Translations under genes and position numbers: made by a program
Source of the DNA: Sphingosinicella terrae
Lineage (GTDB): Bacteria; Pseudomonadota; Alphaproteobacteria; Sphingomonadales; Sphingomonadaceae
Direction of reading: 5' to 3'
NCBI RefSeq assembly: GCF_003347635.1
Contig: NZ_QDFY01000007.1
Span: 31,001-95,000, forward strand
DNA: 64,000 bases
The notes under the pieces: generated by a model
Told to the model about the DNA's origin: nothing
Database searches by the model: none
The model's input: the letters and a program-made list of their open reading frames with translations, nothing else
In this document: in pieces, positions 1 through 11,142 of the stretch
Numbering within the stretch: position 1 is the stretch's first letter
Layout of the letters: every line of letters starts with the position of its first letter

Positions 1-88
1 CGCGCCGATAAGTTCTCGCGCGCCGGCGAAAAGTAAATCTAGGTGAACGTCCGGGCGGGTAGGCCGCGCTACGCAGGCGATCGGACCT

Positions 89-838
89 ATGCACGGATCG
101 GCGACTTCCTCTTCACGATCGTTCGACGCCTTCGCCAGGCTGCCAAGGCAGCATCGCGCGGCTTTCGAAAAGCTCGCACGCCGGCACTTGCGCGAGCTGG
201 CGCCCCGCCGCGATCTGACACGCGAGGGCGACAGGCCATCCGCCATCCGGCTCATCCTCGACGGCTGGGCCTGCCGGTACAAGCAACTCCCGGACGGCCG
301 CCGGCAGATCGTCCATATCCTCCTTCCCGGCGACTTCTGCGACGCCTGTCACTTCGTCGCGGAACGGATCGATCATTCGGTCGGCGCGATCACGCGGCTC
401 GCCTACGCCGAGATACCGGCGGCCGAGATCGAGACGCTGATCACGCAAGGTTCGGAGCTGCTCAGGACCTTCTGGCGCAACGAGATGATCGAGGCGGCGA
501 TCGCGCGCGAATGGACGGCTAATGTCGGCCAACGCACCGCCTATGAGCGGCTCGCCCACCTGTTCTGCGAGACCTTCCTGCGCCTGGCCGCCATCGGCCT
601 GGCCGAGGATGCCAGCTGCGAATGGCCGCTCACCCAGAACGATCTCGCCGACGCCACCGGCCTCACCGCCGTTCACGTCAACCGGACGCTGCAGGAACTG
701 CGCCGGGAAGGGCTGATCGAGCTGCGCGGCCGCCGCCTGGCGCTGCCGGATCCTGCCCGGCTGCGCCAGGTCGCGGAGTTCAGTCCTCTCTATCTCCACC
801 TCCCGGCCGAGACCCAGCACTTGCTCGCCTTCCGCTGA
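89..838 (+). CDS. Crp/Fnr-family transcriptional regulator (first of a tandem pair)
   Basis: A 249-residue protein with an N-terminal cyclic-nucleotide-type beta-barrel (about residues 25-140, with RQIVHILLPGDFCD as the barrel core) and a C-terminal winged helix of Crp type (about 160-225, recognition helix around TAVHVNRTLQELR). The cysteine arrangement does not match the N-terminal 4Fe-4S ligands of true FNR, so the effector is unknown. The ATG at 89 lacks a strong ribosome-binding site. A second, clearly related regulator follows 116 bp downstream on the same strand, probably by duplication. Family assignment is firm. Targets are not inferable. Confidence 0.88.
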   Translation: MHGSATSSSRSFDAFARLPRQHRAAFEKLARRHLRELAPRRDLTREGDRPSAIRLILDGWACRYKQLPDGRRQIVHILLPGDFCDACHFVAERIDHSVGAITRLAYAEIPAAEIETLITQGSELLRTFWRNEMIEAAIAREWTANVGQRTAYERLAHLFCETFLRLAAIGLAEDASCEWPLTQNDLADATGLTAVHVNRTLQELRREGLIELRGRRLALPDPARLRQVAEFSPLYLHLPAETQHLLAFR

Positions 839-954
839 CCGCATGCGCGGTCGGCGAGGATCGGGCCGCTCATTTGCCACCTGGGGCGCGAGGCCCTATC
901 GAGCGAGCGAAGCCAGGACCGACGCCTGAAGCCTCTCCCGCCCGAGGTTGAGTC

Positions 955-1674
955 ATGATCGACACTCACCTGATGAAGCTGCGTGCCCGCGACCGGGTCT
1001 CCGAAGAAGAGGAGCGGGCGATCCGCGGCGCCGTCTCGGAAGTTCGGGAATTTGCGGCCGACAAGACGATCATCCGGGCGGGCGAGGATCTGACGGTGAG
1101 CCTGCTGCTCGTCGACGGGATCCTGTGTCGCTACAAGGATCTCAGCGACGGACAGCGCCAGATCACCGAGCTGCACGTGTCCGGCGACTTCGCCGACCTC
1201 CACAGCTTCACGCTCAAGCGGCTCGACCACAATGTCATGACGATGTCGCGGTGCCGGATCGCGATCGTTCCGCACGAGCGCCTGAAGGCAATCACCGAGC
1301 AGCACCCCCATCTCACCCGGCTCTATTGGTTCACCACCAATCTCGACGCGGCGATCCACCGCGAATGGGAGGTGTCGCTCGGCCGGCGCCCGTCGCTCGC
1401 CCGGATCGCGCACCTGTTCTGCGAGCTGCAGGCCAGGCTCGGTCTTGTCGGGCTCGTGAACGGCGACGGCTACGATCTGCCGCTCACCCAGACGGAGATC
1501 GCGGAATGCATGGGCCTGACGCCGGTCCACGTGAACCGGACGCTGAGGGAGCTGCGCGAGCGCGGGCTGCTCGAATTCCGGTCGGGCCGGGTCTCTATCC
1601 CCGACCTCGCCGCGCTGGCGCGGGTGGCGGAGTTCGATCCGGCCTATCTCTACCTGGAGCCGCGGGCGCGCTGA
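955..1674 (+). CDS. Crp/Fnr-family transcriptional regulator (second of a tandem pair)
   Basis: A 239-residue paralogue of the preceding gene with the same layout: cNMP-binding-like barrel (CRYKDLSDGQRQITELHVSG region, about residues 45-130) and a Crp-type helix-turn-helix (LTQTEIAECMGLTPVHVNRT, about 180-199). A GAGG-like ribosome-binding site lies just before the ATG. The recognition helix VHVNRTL is the same in both paralogues, so they may bind overlapping sites, while the barrels differ and may sense different inputs (inference). No FNR cysteine cluster is visible. Confidence 0.88.
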   Translation: MIDTHLMKLRARDRVSEEEERAIRGAVSEVREFAADKTIIRAGEDLTVSLLLVDGILCRYKDLSDGQRQITELHVSGDFADLHSFTLKRLDHNVMTMSRCRIAIVPHERLKAITEQHPHLTRLYWFTTNLDAAIHREWEVSLGRRPSLARIAHLFCELQARLGLVGLVNGDGYDLPLTQTEIAECMGLTPVHVNRTLRELRERGLLEFRSGRVSIPDLAALARVAEFDPAYLYLEPRAR

Positions 1675-1815
1675 CGATTGCGGGCTTTTCGCAGCCCGAT
1701 CATGCGCTTGGTCTAAAAAGGCTTGCGCTTGAGCGGCGGGTTGCGGACTCGGGGGGCGGGGACGCAGATGAATGACGCGGCCGGCGCGCCGGCCGTGATG
1801 GAGGGCAATTCTCAC

Positions 1816-3861
1816 ATGAAGACATCTCGACATGCGCTGGCCGCGGCGCTGCTGCTGGCCGGCGCGGCGCCGATCTTCGCGCAGGCCGACACCGAGGCGG
1901 CGACGGTCCAGGCCGCCGGCAAGGCCCATTACGGAAATTGGGGCGTCGACCTCGACGGCCGCGACCTGGCGGTCAAGGCGGGCGACGACTTCTATCGCCA
2001 TGCCAGCAACAGCTGGTTCCGCAACAACCCGATCCCGGCCGACCGGAACAGCTACAGCCTGTGGACCGTGCTCGATCAGGAGATCGAGCGGCAGGTGAGG
2101 GCGATCGTCGAGGGCGGCGGCAGCGATCCGGTGGCGCGGCAGGTCGGCGATTTCTACGCCAGCTGGATGGACGAGGCGGCGATCGAAGCGCGCGGCCTCT
2201 CGGCGGCGCAGCCCCACCTTGATCGCATTGCGGCGGTGACCGACCGCGCCGGCCTGCTTCGTCTGTTCGCCACGCCCGGATTCCCGGTGCCGATCGGCGT
2301 CGGCATCCTTCCCGACCCGGCCGACCCGACCCGCTACACGGCCTCGGTCGAGCAGGCCGGCCTCGGCATGCCCAATCGCGATTATTATCTTCGCGAGGGC
2401 GAGCAATATGATCGCTACCGCGCCGCCTATCGCGACTATGTCGTGTCGCTCCACCGGCTGGCCGGCCTGAGCGAGCCCGAAGCGCGGGCCGACGCGATCA
2501 TCGCCCTCGAGCGGCGCATCGCCGAGGCGCATTGGACGCCGGAGCGCAGCCGCGACATCCAGCAGATCTACAACCCGATGAACCGCGCGCAGCTGATCGC
2601 GCTGGCCCCGCAATTCGGTTGGAACGAGACGCTGCCGCAGCTCGGGCTCGGCGAGCTGCCGACGATCGTCGCCGGCGAGACCACGGCGATCGCGGCCATC
2701 GGCGAGATGCTCGACACGGTGTCGCTCGACACCTGGAAGGCGTGGATGACCTTCCATTTCCTGAGCGACAATGCCGCCTTCCTGCCTCGCGCCTTCGACC
2801 AGGCCAATTTCGACTTCTACCAGCGCACCTTGCGCGGGGTCGAGCGCCAGCGCGAGCGGTGGCAGCGCGGCATCGGCCTGCTGAACGGCATGATGGGCGA
2901 GGCGGTCGGCCGCCTCTATGTCGAGCGCCACTTCCCCGCCGAGAGCCGGCGCCAGATGAACGAGCTGATCGCCAACCTGCGCGGCGCCTTCGCCGACCGG
3001 CTGGAGCGGCTCGACTGGATGGATGCGGAGACCCGCGCCCAGGCGCTGGCGAAGCTGGAGACGTTCGAGCCGCGCATCGGCCATCCGGAGCGCTTCATCG
3101 ACTATTCGCCGGTCCAGGTGGCCCGCGGCGACCTGCTCGGCAACGTGCTTCGCGCCCGCGACTTCCAGTGGAACCTGCAGGTTTCACGACTCGGCGGGCC
3201 GGTGGATCGCGGGCTCTGGAACATGAACCCGCAGACGATCAACGCCTCCTACAATCCGCTGCTCAATCAGATCACCTTCCCGGCCGGCATCCTGCAGCCG
3301 CCCTTCTTCGATCCCAATGCCGATCCGGCGGTCAATTATGGCGCGATCGGCGCCGTCATCGGCCACGAGATCGGCCACGGATTCGACGATCAGGGCCGGC
3401 AGTTCGACGCCACCGGGCGGATCCGCGATTGGTGGACGGCGACTGCCGCCGAGCGCTTCCGGGAGCGCGCGTCCCGGCTCGGGGGCCAATATTCGGGCTA
3501 CGAGCCGCTGCCGGGCCTCACCGTCAACGGCGACCTGACCATGGGCGAGAATATCGGCGATCTCGGCGGGCTCGAAATGGCCTATGCCGCCTATCGCCGC
3601 CACGTCGCCCAGCATGGCGAGCCACCGGTGGTCGACGGCCTGACCGGCGACCAGCGCTTCTTCCTCGCCTTCGCCCAGGTCTGGCGCAGCCACCTGCGCG
3701 ATGGAACGCTGCGCGAGCGCGTGCTGACCGATCCGCACAGCCCGCCCGAATATCGGGTGAACGGCGTCGTGCGGAACATGGACGCCTGGTACCGGGCCTT
3801 CAATGTCCAGCCCGGCGACCGGCTCTATCTTCCGCCGGAGCAGCGCGTGAAGATCTGGTAG
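1816..3861 (+). CDS. M13-family zinc metallopeptidase (neprilysin-like), exported
   Basis: The ATG at 1816 follows a GGAGGG ribosome-binding site and begins a signal peptide of about 22 residues ending near IFAQA, giving 681 residues, usual for bacterial M13 enzymes. Zinc ligands are visible as HEIGH (residues 517-521) and the downstream E578 in GENIGDLGG, with D582 as the ExxxD partner. The family cleaves oligopeptides, here probably in the periplasm. The C-terminus ends in VKIW, close to the conserved C-terminal tryptophan of M13 peptidases. A frame runs open further upstream to 1723 but has no good start. A long hairpin follows the stop. Confidence 0.93.
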   Translation: MKTSRHALAAALLLAGAAPIFAQADTEAATVQAAGKAHYGNWGVDLDGRDLAVKAGDDFYRHASNSWFRNNPIPADRNSYSLWTVLDQEIERQVRAIVEGGGSDPVARQVGDFYASWMDEAAIEARGLSAAQPHLDRIAAVTDRAGLLRLFATPGFPVPIGVGILPDPADPTRYTASVEQAGLGMPNRDYYLREGEQYDRYRAAYRDYVVSLHRLAGLSEPEARADAIIALERRIAEAHWTPERSRDIQQIYNPMNRAQLIALAPQFGWNETLPQLGLGELPTIVAGETTAIAAIGEMLDTVSLDTWKAWMTFHFLSDNAAFLPRAFDQANFDFYQRTLRGVERQRERWQRGIGLLNGMMGEAVGRLYVERHFPAESRRQMNELIANLRGAFADRLERLDWMDAETRAQALAKLETFEPRIGHPERFIDYSPVQVARGDLLGNVLRARDFQWNLQVSRLGGPVDRGLWNMNPQTINASYNPLLNQITFPAGILQPPFFDPNADPAVNYGAIGAVIGHEIGHGFDDQGRQFDATGRIRDWWTATAAERFRERASRLGGQYSGYEPLPGLTVNGDLTMGENIGDLGGLEMAYAAYRRHVAQHGEPPVVDGLTGDQRFFLAFAQVWRSHLRDGTLRERVLTDPHSPPEYRVNGVVRNMDAWYRAFNVQPGDRLYLPPEQRVKIW

Positions 3862-3870
3862 GATGAAGAG

Positions 3871-3900
3871 GCGCGGGGCCGGAGGGATCCGGCCCCGCGC
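3871..3900. terminator. Bidirectional hairpin between convergent genes
   Basis: A perfect 12-bp inverted repeat (GCGCGGGGCCGG and its complement) around a 6-nt loop fills the gap between the M13 peptidase stop and the stop of the opposing gene at 3901. There is no U-tract on either strand, so it is a terminator-like or transcript-stabilising structure rather than a textbook intrinsic terminator. Confidence 0.55.
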
Positions 3901-4398
3901 TCATTCCGGCCGCTCGGCGAGCAGCACGGAGAGGACCCAGCCGTCCTCGCCGTCGCCGCTCGAGGCATCGTCGAGATACCAGCGCCCCGACTGCCGGACG
4001 AAGGCGAAGCGGACCTCGTCAGGCGCCTCCCAGTTGCGAAACCGCGCGACGATCGTGCGCCGATCGGCCCCCTCCTCGATGACGTCGAGCTCGACCCGGT
4101 CGACGCGCCAGTCCTGCGAATTGGTCCACCAGTCGAAGTCGAGCGAGCCGATCAGGTCATCGTGCCGTGCCGTCCACGCCATATAGGCATCGAAGAGCGC
4201 GCGAAGCCCGTCGCTATAGGCGAATTCCGGATCCGCCGGCGGTGCCTCGGGATTGCGGCGGTAGGCATCATATTGCGCGGCGACGAAGGCGCGCGGATCG
4301 TCGACGCCGCGTTGCGCCTGGACGGGGGCCGCGCCAGGCTGCGTCGCCGCCGCCTGGGCGGGGGCCAGGGCCGCCGCGATGAGCCACAAGAACCGCAT
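3901..4398 (-). CDS. Exported hypothetical protein (DUF3828/NTF2-like candidate)
   Basis: The frame is open further upstream, but the ATG at 4398 is preceded by GGAAAG and starts a convincing signal peptide (MRFLWLIAAALAPAQAAATQ), giving 165 residues. The mature part has an alpha-helical start (AFVAAQYDAYRRNPE), a central FDWWTNSQDW segment and a C-terminal beta-rich part ending GRWYLDDASS...GWVLSVLLAERPE. That order resembles periplasmic DUF3828/NTF2-like proteins, but I cannot confirm the family by eye. It converges on the M13 peptidase. Function unknown. Confidence 0.7.
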   Translation of the reverse strand: MRFLWLIAAALAPAQAAATQPGAAPVQAQRGVDDPRAFVAAQYDAYRRNPEAPPADPEFAYSDGLRALFDAYMAWTARHDDLIGSLDFDWWTNSQDWRVDRVELDVIEEGADRRTIVARFRNWEAPDEVRFAFVRQSGRWYLDDASSGDGEDGWVLSVLLAERPE

Positions 4399-4608
4399 CT
4401 TTCCGCTTGGTCCCCCTCGAGAATTGCCTCCCTTAGGCGTCGCAATCGGCCTGCGGCAAGCGGCGGGCTCGGGCTTTCGGCGGGGAGACGCAAAGCTGTG
4501 GGGCGCTGGAGACCGTTTCGGAAGCGACCGCCACCGGTACATCCGACGTCGGCCCTTGATCCCGCCGCCGCGCCGGTGAAGATGGAGCCCTCAACAGGGG
4601 AAACATGC

Positions 4609-5562
4609 ATGCGTCTCGCCTTCGCCCTCGCCGCCGCGTCGCTTGCCGCGGCCTGCACGCCCGCGTCTCAGGAAGCGGCGCCGGAACCCTCCGCACGCTA
4701 CACCTTCTGGCGTCCGGCGCCAGTCGAGGGGGCCACCGAGCCTTCGGAGGTGATCGCGCGCTCGACCGCCGCCGACTGGCGCGCGGTCGCGCCCGACAAT
4801 CTGCTGGTCATGGAGCTTGCCGACGGCAAGCGGGTCGTGATCGAGCTCGCGCCCGATTTCGCGCCGGTCCACGTCGCCAATGTCCGCGCCTTCGCTCGGG
4901 CCGGCTGGTGGAACGATGCCGCCATCTATCGCGTCCAGGACAATTATGTCGCCCAATGGGGCAATGGCGACGCCGAGGTCGCCTTGCCGCAGGGCGTCGT
5001 TCGGACGCCGCCGCCCGAATATGAGCGCGATCTCGCCGGCCTGCCGATCAGGCCGCTCGGCTATCCCGACAGCTACGCGCCGATGGTCGGTCATGCCGGC
5101 GGCTGGCCGGTCGCCTGGGATCCCGAGAGCGGCAAGGCGTGGCTCACCCATTGCTACGCATCGGTCGGCGTCGGCCGCAACCTCGCGCCCGATACCGGGA
5201 CGGGCGGCGAGCTCTATGCCGTGATCGGCCATGCGCCGCGCCATCTCGATCGCAACATCGCCACGATCGGCCGAGTGATCGAAGGGATGGAGCATCTCGC
5301 GGCGCGGCCGCGCGGTTCGGGCGATCTCGGCTTCTATGCGGCCGAGCGGGGCGAGACTCCGGTCGCGATCCGATCGGTGCGGCTGGCGAGCGACCTTCCC
5401 GAGGCAGCGCGCCCGCGATACGAGGCGATGCGCACCGAGAGCGCGGCCTTTTCCGCCTATGTCACCGGACGCGCCAACCGGGGCGGCAGCTTCTTCAACC
5501 GGCCCGCCGGCGGCGTCGACCTGTGCAACGTCAACGTTCCGGTCCGCCGCGCCCAGGGCTGA
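4609..5562 (+). CDS. Cyclophilin-type peptidyl-prolyl isomerase lipoprotein
   Basis: The start at 4609, after CAGGGGAAAC, gives 317 residues beginning with a lipoprotein-like signal (LAAAC, Cys16). The cyclophilin fold is seen from GKRVVIELAPDFAPVHVANV (about residues 70-90) through AGWWNDAAIYRVQDNYVAQWG to the GVGRNLAPDTGTGGELYAVIG region, where catalytic-domain loops are longer than in minimal cyclophilins. The family catalyses cis/trans isomerisation of prolyl bonds, and the signal places it in the periplasm. It is convergent with the following retropepsin-like gene, 3 bp away. Confidence 0.87.
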   Translation: MRLAFALAAASLAAACTPASQEAAPEPSARYTFWRPAPVEGATEPSEVIARSTAADWRAVAPDNLLVMELADGKRVVIELAPDFAPVHVANVRAFARAGWWNDAAIYRVQDNYVAQWGNGDAEVALPQGVVRTPPPEYERDLAGLPIRPLGYPDSYAPMVGHAGGWPVAWDPESGKAWLTHCYASVGVGRNLAPDTGTGGELYAVIGHAPRHLDRNIATIGRVIEGMEHLAARPRGSGDLGFYAAERGETPVAIRSVRLASDLPEAARPRYEAMRTESAAFSAYVTGRANRGGSFFNRPAGGVDLCNVNVPVRRAQG

Positions 5563-5565
5563 GCG

Positions 5566-6078
5566 TCAGCGCAGGGTCATCCGATCGTCTTCGATCTCGA
5601 GCCGTTCGAGGCGCGAAAGGAAGCTCTGGCCGAGAAGCGAAACGGGCAGGTCCTCGGCGACGACCGCGTCGACGCTGGTACCGGCGAGCGGCCCGAGCTC
5701 GAGACGATCGATGGTGATCGGGCTCACCTCGATCGCTCCGCCGGCGCCCCTCGCGCGCAGCCGCGCAATGCCGGCAACGATGCCCGCCCGCTGCGCATCC
5801 TCCGGCGTCAGCGCGACGAGGCTGGCGCCGGTGTCGACGATGAAGCGGACCGGCGCCCCATTCACGCGCGCCTGCACATAGAAATGACCGTCGCCGTCGC
5901 GCTCGAGACTGTGAGCCTCCCCCGCTTTGGTCAGCCGGGGCGGCTCGCCGGTCCCGTCGTCGACATCGGCGCGAGCGGGCGCGAGCGGCGGCGCCTGCGG
6001 CGCGGGAAGGCGAGGCGCGATCACGAGCACCGCGGCCAGCAGCAGCGCTCCGCCCAGGAGATAACCGCCCGAGGACAT
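5566..6078 (-). CDS. Retropepsin-like aspartic protease, TIGR02281 type
   Basis: A 170-residue protein with one N-terminal transmembrane helix (LLGGALLLAAVLVIAPRL) and a retropepsin-like domain. The catalytic motif VDTGAS lies in the middle, the flap is followed by a second conserved GQSFLSRL motif, and the domain ends in ERLEIEDDRMTLR, as in the TIGR02281 clan AA family common in alphaproteobacteria. With a single DTG per chain it must dimerise to be active. It is likely anchored in the inner membrane facing the periplasm. Confidence 0.85.
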   Translation of the reverse strand: MSSGGYLLGGALLLAAVLVIAPRLPAPQAPPLAPARADVDDGTGEPPRLTKAGEAHSLERDGDGHFYVQARVNGAPVRFIVDTGASLVALTPEDAQRAGIVAGIARLRARGAGGAIEVSPITIDRLELGPLAGTSVDAVVAEDLPVSLLGQSFLSRLERLEIEDDRMTLR

Positions 6079-6130
6079 GGCGGCATCCTAGCCGACCGTC
6101 CACCAAGCCCCGGTTAACGAGGCCCGAAAA

Positions 6131-6148
6131 GGAGGCGGCCGCCTCTCC
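6131..6148 (-). terminator. Possible terminator of the zinc-ribbon gene
   Basis: A GC-rich palindrome (GAGGCGGCCGCCTC) is followed on the minus strand by CCTTTT, downstream of the zinc-ribbon gene. The stem is short once a loop is allowed, so this is a weak call. Confidence 0.35.
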
Positions 6149-6218
6149 TGGACTGGTTGCACTTCAAGCGCAGGCGGGGCGGAGACCAGCCGCATGGCGG
6201 CGGGCCCTTCCTCGATAT

Positions 6219-6485
6219 CTAGGCAGCGTAAGCGTGGCTTTCGGAAAAGGGAAAGCGGCGCACCGTCCGGATGATTTGACCACCCGCGATCAGGGGAGCG
6301 CTCTCCAGCGGCAAGGCCGTGCCGCAAAAGGCGCATTCCGCCATGATCCGGCCGATATACCAGTGAGTGCGTCCGCAACCCGGGCAATAATTGGTCTCAT
6401 GGTCGCGATACACGATATGGTAGCCGCGCTGAGCTACGGGAGGGACCAGGCTTCCGCCACGGGCCTCGAGCACATTCGTCGCCAT
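6219..6485 (-). CDS. Small double-CxxC zinc-ribbon-like protein
   Basis: The ATG at 6485 is chosen because GGAAGGAG lies about 7 nt upstream; the frame is open further back from a TTG. The 88-residue product has a CPGCGRTHWYIGR knuckle and a second CAFC knuckle about 19 residues later, the spacing of a four-cysteine zinc ribbon, followed by a hydrophobic ALPLE stretch. No signal peptide is visible, so it is likely cytoplasmic. I recognise it only as a small zinc-ribbon-type protein; the function is unknown. Confidence 0.72.
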   Translation of the reverse strand: MATNVLEARGGSLVPPVAQRGYHIVYRDHETNYCPGCGRTHWYIGRIMAECAFCGTALPLESAPLIAGGQIIRTVRRFPFSESHAYAA

Positions 6486-6809
6486 ACTCCGGCTCCTTCC
6501 ACAATCAACTTGCGGTGCCCAACGCAGGGGCGGAACGAGAAGTTTCATGGCGCGCAGGTGAACGAGCGGCAGGCGCCGCCGCTTTTCCCTTGGTCCACAT
6601 GCGCGCAAGCCATGCAAATCCGCGGCGTTGAGCCGTTTTCGGCATGCGACGAGGCGCGGCGGAAGCAGTCGACGGAAATGCGACGAACGGAGTCCGCCAG
6701 GGCATATGGCTCAGATCGGGACACCGGGACGGAGGGCCGCAAGGGAACCACGCCGCCCGCTGGGATTTGAGCGGCCCATGAGCGCAGACCGCCATCCGGA
6801 ATTAGGAAA
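6486..6809. other. Intergenic region with no supported gene
   Basis: About 320 bp between the divergent zinc-ribbon gene and the small membrane protein at 6810. Short frames in it have arginine-rich, shadow-like composition and no good ribosome-binding sites. It presumably carries the two divergent promoters, but I see no clear -35/-10 pair. Confidence 0.5.
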
Positions 6810-7097
6810 TTGAGGCGCAGGCGGGCCGATCTTCGGCTCCTGCTCGCGGGAGCGCTCGGGCTCCTCGTCCTGCTCGTGCTTTCGGCGACATTGGTCGGCC
6901 GAGAGGCACGGGAAAGCCCGGCACCGACGGCCGTCCTGAACGAGATCGGGGAACGCAATCGCGAGGCCGCGATCGATGCCGCTGCGCGTTTCAAGGAGGA
7001 GGCGGCGGCCGCGACCCGGGCTGCGGAGCTGGCGGCAGAGACCAATCGAGCCGATCCGACCCAGCTCTCCGCGACTTCGGAGGCGGCCGGACGCTGA
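6810..7097 (+). CDS. Small single-pass membrane protein
   Basis: A TTG start at 6810, preceded by TAGGAAA, gives 95 residues: a short basic N-terminus (RRRRADLR), one transmembrane helix (LLLAGALGLLVLLVLSATLVG) and an Ala/Glu-rich, probably helical tail. The topology rules predict the tail in the periplasm. No family is recognised. The composition after the helix (NREAAIDAAARFKEEAAAA) suggests a coiled coil. The TTG start and lack of homology keep confidence moderate. Confidence 0.5.
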   Translation: MRRRRADLRLLLAGALGLLVLLVLSATLVGREARESPAPTAVLNEIGERNREAAIDAAARFKEEAAAATRAAELAAETNRADPTQLSATSEAAGR

Positions 7098-7115
7098 CTA
7101 GACGGCACGCCTGTC

Positions 7116-7316
7116 TCAGTGGCGCTGGATACGGTCCTTCAGGCTCGATCCGCCCTCCTCTTCCTCGATCTCGCCTGGGACGAGCCACCGGATCCCTCCC
7201 GGCACCGCCTCGTCCTGAAGCGCCTGATTGGCGGCGACCGCATCGCGCAGAGCGGCGTCCCGGGAATCGCGCCAGCGTCCGGTGAGGACCGGTGTGCGGT
7301 AGCGGTAGCGGACCAT
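7116..7316 (-). CDS. Small hypothetical protein
   Basis: The ATG at 7316 has GGAGGAA about 8 nt upstream, giving 66 residues starting MVRYRYRTPVLTGRW. The body is Asp/Ala-rich and ends in an acidic patch (EIEEEEGG) and SSLKDRIQRH. It lacks signal or membrane segments and I do not recognise a domain. Its strong ribosome-binding site and balanced composition make it more convincing than the overlapping frames. It converges on the preceding small membrane protein with an 18-bp gap. Confidence 0.6.
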   Translation of the reverse strand: MVRYRYRTPVLTGRWRDSRDAALRDAVAANQALQDEAVPGGIRWLVPGEIEEEEGGSSLKDRIQRH

Positions 7317-7565
7317 CGCCGTTCCTCCACCTGCACAGTCTCCGCCCGACGCCATTCATGTCGCTCTGCGCACCACTTTGTTGCGGGCCCGAACGGAGCG
7401 AGGATTGCGGCGCGTGACGCAACCCGAATCAGGGTGGCGCGTTTGCCATATTCGACCGGGAAGCCTAAGGAGGAGGTGTTCCGGTCGTGTTCGACCATCC
7501 TTGGCGCCCTCGCGGCTTTTCCTCCCTACGCCGCCTCCTGCCGCCGACCTAGAAGCGAGAACCGC

Positions 7566-7790
7566 ATGTCGACCCATCACGAATTCTATATCGAGCGTGC
7601 TGCCGCAGCCCGACGCGACGCATCGGAGGCTACCCTGGCCAATGTCCGCGATCGCTGCCTGCGCGCCGCCGCCGCCTGGGACGAGATGGCGTCCCGCGCC
7701 GCCCGGACCGAGCGGATGAGGGCCGAGACCGAAGCGAAGAAGGCGCTCGAGGCGCAGGCGCAGGCGCATCCGGCGCCGGCCACCGCCTAG
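7566..7790 (+). CDS. Small helical hypothetical protein
   Basis: A 74-residue frame from the ATG at 7566. The sequence is nearly all helix: a tyrosine-containing start (MSTHHEFYIERAAAARRDA), then ANVRDRCLRAAAAWDEMA and a long Arg/Glu-rich heptad-like stretch ending in Ala/Pro. Similar short proteins, usually beginning with residues near FYxxRA and containing LxNVRxRxxRA, occur widely in sphingomonads as far as I know, but have no assigned role. Note the resemblance to the 56-residue protein at 25587-25757, which shares the YYSRRAAEE-type start. Confidence 0.65.
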   Translation: MSTHHEFYIERAAAARRDASEATLANVRDRCLRAAAAWDEMASRAARTERMRAETEAKKALEAQAQAHPAPATA

Positions 7791-8388
7791 ACGCTGTCCG
7801 GACGAACGGCGTCGCCGTGACCGAGCCGATTTCGGGGCGGGTCTGGAGCGAGGGAAGGAGCGATGCCGAGGCAACGCGAACCGACGTGCGACGCTGATCC
7901 AGGCTGAATGCGGCGCGCTGATAGGCGTCGTTTGCTTGCGCGGCAATTCCCAGCCCGTTTAACTCGCCCGCAGGCGGCCGCGCGTACTTCGACAGGCGGT
8001 GCCGGGCCGGTTCCGTCCCCCGCTGGAACCGGATCGGCTGCCGAGCGCTTGGACGGGATGCTCTTCTTCGCCGCCCCGGCCGTCGACCCTTCCGGTCTGA
8101 TCCTCACCACCGCCGAGGCGAGGCGCGAGCGGGCCCGGCGCCGCGCCGCCGCGCGTCAGGCGCGCGAAATTCTAAGCCGCCTGGTTCGACATCCGCGACC
8201 GAAGAACCGCCGCTGAGCGGGCCGACCGCCGGCGGTCCTTGCTCGTTTCGCCCGCAGCGGCCGGCGCCTCCGCGTCGACGACGGCTCACTGATCCGCTTT
8301 CCCCCCCGCGTCGGCCTTGCTAGGGGCCAATCAACCGGGGCGGCTGCCGCTCCCCGTCGTTCACCTCGCTCCAGCGGAAGGAAGCGCC
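7791..8388. other. Long intergenic region before acnA
   Basis: About 600 bp with no confident gene apart from the weak frame at 8058-8216. The last 20 bp hold the strong acnA ribosome-binding site (GGAAGGAAG). I found no clear riboswitch-like structure or promoter pair by eye. Confidence 0.5.
8058..8216 (+). CDS. Doubtful small frame, basic C-terminus
   Basis: A 52-residue frame from the ATG at 8058 (MLFFAAPAVDPSGLILTTAE) continues into a strongly basic helix (RRERARRRAAARQAREIL). The start has only GACGGG before it. It sits alone in a 600-bp gap and could be real or a random GC-rich frame. Confidence 0.22.
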   Translation: MLFFAAPAVDPSGLILTTAEARRERARRRAAARQAREILSRLVRHPRPKNRR

Positions 8389-11100
<2,712 letters not shown>

Positions 11101-11142
11101 GCGGGCGGTGCCGGCCCGCCGCAGGCAGGAGGAAGAGGTAGA

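Noticed and set aside
1681..1700. Weak hairpin after the second Crp/Fnr gene (CGGGCT/AGCCCG)
   Set aside because: Only a 6-bp stem and no U-tract, so not listed as a terminator.
790..3084. Long open frame antisense to the M13 peptidase and second Crp/Fnr gene
   Set aside because: Codon-position GC bias of a high-GC genome leaves the antisense frame open. The product is low-complexity and unlike any family.
6486..6809. Short frames between the zinc-ribbon gene and the small membrane protein
   Set aside because: Arg-rich composition, no ribosome-binding sites, and mutual overlap in several frames.
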